This document shows positions 41,377 through 43,999 of a stretch of 43,999 nt of DNA, one piece after another (within the stretch, counting starts at the first letter, position 1; each line of letters begins with the position of its first letter). The stretch is from an uncultured Ralstonia sp. (lineage in GTDB: Bacteria > Pseudomonadota > Gammaproteobacteria > Burkholderiales > Burkholderiaceae). Made by a program: the position numbers and the translations under genes. The stretch spans positions 1-43,999 of the forward strand of contig CAJXMR010000021.1 of assembly GCA_913056305.1 (NCBI GenBank), read 5' to 3'. Under the pieces are notes generated by a model. It saw nothing but the letters and a program-made list of their open reading frames with translations. It ran no database searches and was not told the DNA's origin.

Positions 41377-42312
41377 TTACGCAGCGTTACCTTCGTTACC
41401 GGGCTGCGAAGATGTGTTCACGTTTGCGTGACGCAGCGTGCGAGCCTCCTCGAGCCATGCACAAAACGCCTGCACCACCTCATCGCCGAGATTGCGCGCG
41501 GGGCAATACCAGTAGTAGCTGCGCGCGACCAGCGGCAGATCCGGAAACGGCGCGACGAGACGTCCCTCGCCCAAATCTTCGGCGATGAGCGCGGACGGCC
41601 CCATCGCCACGCCCAGCCCATCGATGGCCGCCTGGATCGACAGGTAGAAATGCTCGAACGTGAGCGCATGCGCCGGCCGCAAATTCGGCACGCCTGCCAA
41701 CACGAGCCAGCTTGGCCAGACCGAGGGCAGCGTGTCCGTGTGCAGCAGCGTGTGATGATGCAAGTCCGACGGTGCCGACAACGGTACGCGCTCGAGCAGC
41801 GCCGGACTGCACACCGGAAAGCGGCTCTCATCCAGGAAGCGCCCGGAATGAAAGCCCGCATGGATCTCCGGGCCACCGCGAATGATCACGTCGAAGTTGT
41901 CCGGCAGGCGTTCGATCTCTTCCGTCGAAGTCGTCAGCCGAACCTCTACGCGTGGAAACCGCATCTGGAACGTCGACAGGCGCGGGATCAGCCACCGCAT
42001 CGTGAAGGTCGGGATGCTGTTCACGCGCAGGATGCGCGCCGCATCGCGATCGCGCAGCGATTGGCTGGCCGTGCTGATGCGGTCCAGCGCCACGCCGATC
42101 TCCGACAGGTAGCGTTGGCCGGCGTCGGTCAATTCCACGCGCCGGTTCAGCCGCCGGAACAGGGTCACGCCCAGCCACGCCTCCAATGCCTGGACCTGCC
42201 GGCTGACCGCGCCATGCGTAACGCTCAGCTCCTCACCGGCGCGCGTGAAGCTGAGGTGGCGTGCCGCCGATTCGAAGGCACGCAGGGCATTGAGCGGCGG
42301 AAGCTTGCGCAT
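41377..42312 (-). CDS. LysR-type transcriptional regulator (GcvA-like)
   Basis: A 311-residue LysR protein. The winged HTH at 1-65 reads LPPLNALRAFESAARHLSFT, RAGEELSVTHGAVSRQVQAL, with the GcvA-subgroup wording. The periplasmic-binding-like effector domain follows (ILRVNSIPTFTMRWLIPRLS, then GLGVAMGPSALIAEDLGEGR). It is divergent from the EamA transporter gene across 141 nt, the usual LysR layout, so it may control that transporter. The effector is unknown. Confidence 0.92.
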   Translation of the reverse strand: MRKLPPLNALRAFESAARHLSFTRAGEELSVTHGAVSRQVQALEAWLGVTLFRRLNRRVELTDAGQRYLSEIGVALDRISTASQSLRDRDAARILRVNSIPTFTMRWLIPRLSTFQMRFPRVEVRLTTSTEEIERLPDNFDVIIRGGPEIHAGFHSGRFLDESRFPVCSPALLERVPLSAPSDLHHHTLLHTDTLPSVWPSWLVLAGVPNLRPAHALTFEHFYLSIQAAIDGLGVAMGPSALIAEDLGEGRLVAPFPDLPLVARSYYWYCPARNLGDEVVQAFCAWLEEARTLRHANVNTSSQPGNEGNAA

Positions 42313-42453
42313 ATCGCGTGAGTTTTTTGCACAGGTCAGGTCAGTATATATCGATTGTTGATCACAATCTGTGGCGATACGCTGTCGCCTTCTCGCTCGC
42401 CGTCACAACGCATCGGGTGAGAAAAATCGACCCGATCTCCGGACCCGCCCATC

Positions 42454-43287
42454 GTGACCCCCGCCGTCATCGCCCTCGTCCTCTTTGCCGCCGTGCTGCA
42501 CGCCTCGTGGAATGCGCTGCTGAAAAGCGGCTCCGACCGATTACGCGCCATCACGCTAATGACGCTGGCCTCGGGCATCGCCGCTGTGCCGATGGCGATT
42601 GCCCTGCCGCTGCCCGCCCCCGCCGCCTGGCCGTACGTGGCACTGTCTGCCGCCTTGCACGTCGGCTACAACGTGTTCCTGACGCGAGCCTATCGGTTCG
42701 GAGAGTTCGGGCAGGTGTACCCGATCGCGCGTGGCTCCTCGCCACTGCTGGTGACGGTGGGCGCCGCGCTGTTCGCGGGCGAGACGCCCGGCGCAATCGC
42801 GCTCACGGGCGTGGTGCTGGTGAGCGCCGGCATCCTCAGCCTGGCACGCGGCCGACGCGCCGACCTGGGCTCGACGCTCTCAGCGCTGGCCACCGGCGTG
42901 TTCATCGCGTGCTACACGGTGTGCGACGGCATCGGCGCGCGGTTGGCCGGCAATGCGAATGCGTATTCGGCGTGGCTGTTCATGCTCGACGGTCTGCCGA
43001 TGGTGCTGCTCTATCGCGCGTGGAAAGGCCCGCTCAACATCGACGTGCGCGATGCCGATACGCTCAAGACCTTCGGCGGCGGCGTGGTCTCGCTGGTCGC
43101 CTACGGCATCGTCATCTGGGCCGTGACGCTCGCGCCGATGGGGCCGGTGTCGGCCCTGCGCGAGACGTCGGTGGTGTTTGCCGCGCTGCTCGGCCGGCTG
43201 TTCCTGAAGGAATCGTTGACGCTGAAGCGCCTGTCGGCCTGCTCGGTGATCGCCTTCGGCGCCTACTGCCTCGGGCATCCGGCCTGA
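42454..43287 (+). CDS. EamA/DMT-family transporter
   Basis: A 277-residue integral membrane protein with about ten hydrophobic segments arranged as two EamA halves, each beginning with a typical helix (VIALVLFAAVLHASWNALLK and STLSALATGVFIACYTVCDG). GPVSALRETSVVFAALLGRL is the characteristic near-C-terminal helix. Such proteins export amino acids or metabolites. The GTG start at 42454 directly begins the first helix. Divergent transcription from the LysR gene suggests regulation by it. It ends 10 nt before the converging greB stop. Confidence 0.88.
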   Translation: MTPAVIALVLFAAVLHASWNALLKSGSDRLRAITLMTLASGIAAVPMAIALPLPAPAAWPYVALSAALHVGYNVFLTRAYRFGEFGQVYPIARGSSPLLVTVGAALFAGETPGAIALTGVVLVSAGILSLARGRRADLGSTLSALATGVFIACYTVCDGIGARLAGNANAYSAWLFMLDGLPMVLLYRAWKGPLNIDVRDADTLKTFGGGVVSLVAYGIVIWAVTLAPMGPVSALRETSVVFAALLGRLFLKESLTLKRLSACSVIAFGAYCLGHPA

Positions 43288-43296
43288 GTGCCGCAG

Positions 43297-43860
43297 CTAC
43301 ATGGCGCGCGGCGGATAGATGACCGACAGGATGTCGATCTGCTCCACGCCCGTCGGCGTGCGCAGCGCCACCGTATCGCCCTCGCGCGCTTTGATCAACG
43401 CACGCGCAATCGGCGAGATCCAGCTCACGTGGCCCTTGTCCAGGTCCACCTCGTCCATGCCGACGATGGTGATGGTGGTCTCGTCACCGTTCTCGTTGGC
43501 ATAGGTGACGGTGGCACCGAAGAAGATCTGGTCGTTGTCGCCCTGCAGGCTGGCGTCGACCACTTCCGCCTTCTCGATGCGGCGCGTGAGGAAGCGGATG
43601 CGGCGGTCGATCTCGCGCAGGCGCTTCTTGCCGTAGAGGTAGTCGCCATTCTCGGAGCGGTCGCCGTTCGATGCGGCCCACGACACGATGCCGACCACTT
43701 CGGGCCGCTCGGTATCGATCAGGTGCATCAGCTCGGTGCGCAAGCGCTCGTAGCCGACTGGCGTGATGTAGTTCTTGGAGCCCGCCGGCAAGGGCGCGGC
43801 GCCCTTGGGCAGATCGTCTTCGTCATCGCCGGCGTCTTCCCGGACGAAAGCCTTGTTCAT
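43297..43860 (-). CDS. greB: Transcription elongation factor GreB
   Basis: A 187-residue Gre factor that rescues backtracked RNA polymerase by stimulating transcript cleavage. The coiled-coil N-domain holds the acidic tip GDRSENGDYLYGKKRLREID. The C-domain follows with IFFGATVTYANENG and GDTVALRTPTGVEQ. The signature SWAASNGDRSENGDY marks GreB rather than GreA. An acidic 30-residue N-terminal extension (REDAGDDEDDLP) is longer than in the E. coli protein. Confidence 0.94.
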   Translation of the reverse strand: MNKAFVREDAGDDEDDLPKGAAPLPAGSKNYITPVGYERLRTELMHLIDTERPEVVGIVSWAASNGDRSENGDYLYGKKRLREIDRRIRFLTRRIEKAEVVDASLQGDNDQIFFGATVTYANENGDETTITIVGMDEVDLDKGHVSWISPIARALIKAREGDTVALRTPTGVEQIDILSVIYPPRAM

Positions 43861-43932
43861 GGTGCGAGCAACGTGGAGTCAGGACTCCATTATAGAAAGG
43901 TCCCCGCCCCGAAGAAAAAGTGAAGACGGGGG

Positions 43933-43960
43933 TTCACAAGATCGAAAATCTCTGTATAAT
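43933..43960 (+). promoter_or_regulatory. Putative tRNA promoter
   Basis: TTCACA (43933-43938) and a consensus TATAAT (43955-43960) are separated by 16 nt, 14 nt before the tRNA start. Confidence 0.65.
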
Positions 43961-43974
43961 CTCATTTCTCGGTT

Positions 43975-43999
43975 GCGGCTGTAGCTCAGTTGGATAGAG
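43975..43999 (+). tRNA. tRNA gene, 5' part only (possibly tRNA-Arg)
   Basis: GCGGCTGTAGCTCAG followed by TTGGATAGAG gives an acceptor strand and D-arm. The window ends before the anticodon. The 5' sequence resembles betaproteobacterial tRNA-Arg, but the identity cannot be fixed from this part. Confidence 0.8.

Noticed and set aside
1..43999. CRISPR array or defence system
   Set aside because: No set of regularly spaced 25-40 nt direct repeats and no Cas, restriction or toxin-antitoxin genes are visible; the repeats present are attachment sites, phased hexamers and dyads.

Overview
This 44 kb window looks like the chromosome of a high-GC betaproteobacterium of the Burkholderiaceae, most likely Ralstonia. 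That call rests on the OmpC-type trimeric porins ending in Phe, the fused malic enzyme/phosphotransacetylase, class I fructose-1,6-bisphosphatase and PHB-depolymerase-type esterase, and on codon and base composition; it is not a database match. Two housekeeping segments flank a mobile island.

Left core (1-9310): the end of a ureide-pathway operon (puuE-uraD), a porin, NADP-malic enzyme, a DUF4136 lipoprotein, aminopeptidase N, fructose-1,6-bisphosphatase and tRNA-Thr(CGT). Right core (38559-43999): a BON-LysM protein, an esterase, small envelope or hypothetical proteins, a LysR regulator with a divergent EamA transporter, GreB, and the start of another tRNA.

Island (9265-38558): the last 46 nt of tRNA-Thr plus one base are repeated at 38512-38558 with one mismatch, so about 29.25 kb was inserted at the tRNA 3' end. 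Near-identical 19-nt GTCCC repeats lie just inside both ends. The left end has a tightly coupled three-gene operon (AlpA-like HTH, RepA-like protein, tyrosine recombinase reduced to its catalytic domain). Behind it are helically phased TGCGTC repeats and a large dyad. The right end has an integrase N-terminus joined to a decayed chemoreceptor.

The island cargo is a catabolic system. A 16-gene run on the minus strand (32005 down to 15797) encodes a GMC alcohol dehydrogenase, aldehyde dehydrogenase, acyl-CoA ligase, two alpha-methylacyl-CoA racemases, two acyl-CoA dehydrogenases, two SDRs, two MaoC-type hydratase subunits, two SCPx-like thiolases, a crotonase-family protein without the usual catalytic glutamates, a DUF2889 protein and two small unknown ORFs. 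Around it are a dedicated porin, a radical-SAM sulfatase-maturating enzyme, a large secreted sulfatase with a serine at the formylglycine position, and an AraC regulator divergent from the sulfatase. My working model (inference) is that a sulfated, alpha-branched alcohol enters through the porin, is desulfated in the periplasm, oxidised to the acid, activated to a CoA thioester, racemised and beta-oxidised. Remnants of IS6- and IS5-type transposases lie at the two ends of the operon, which suggests modular assembly.
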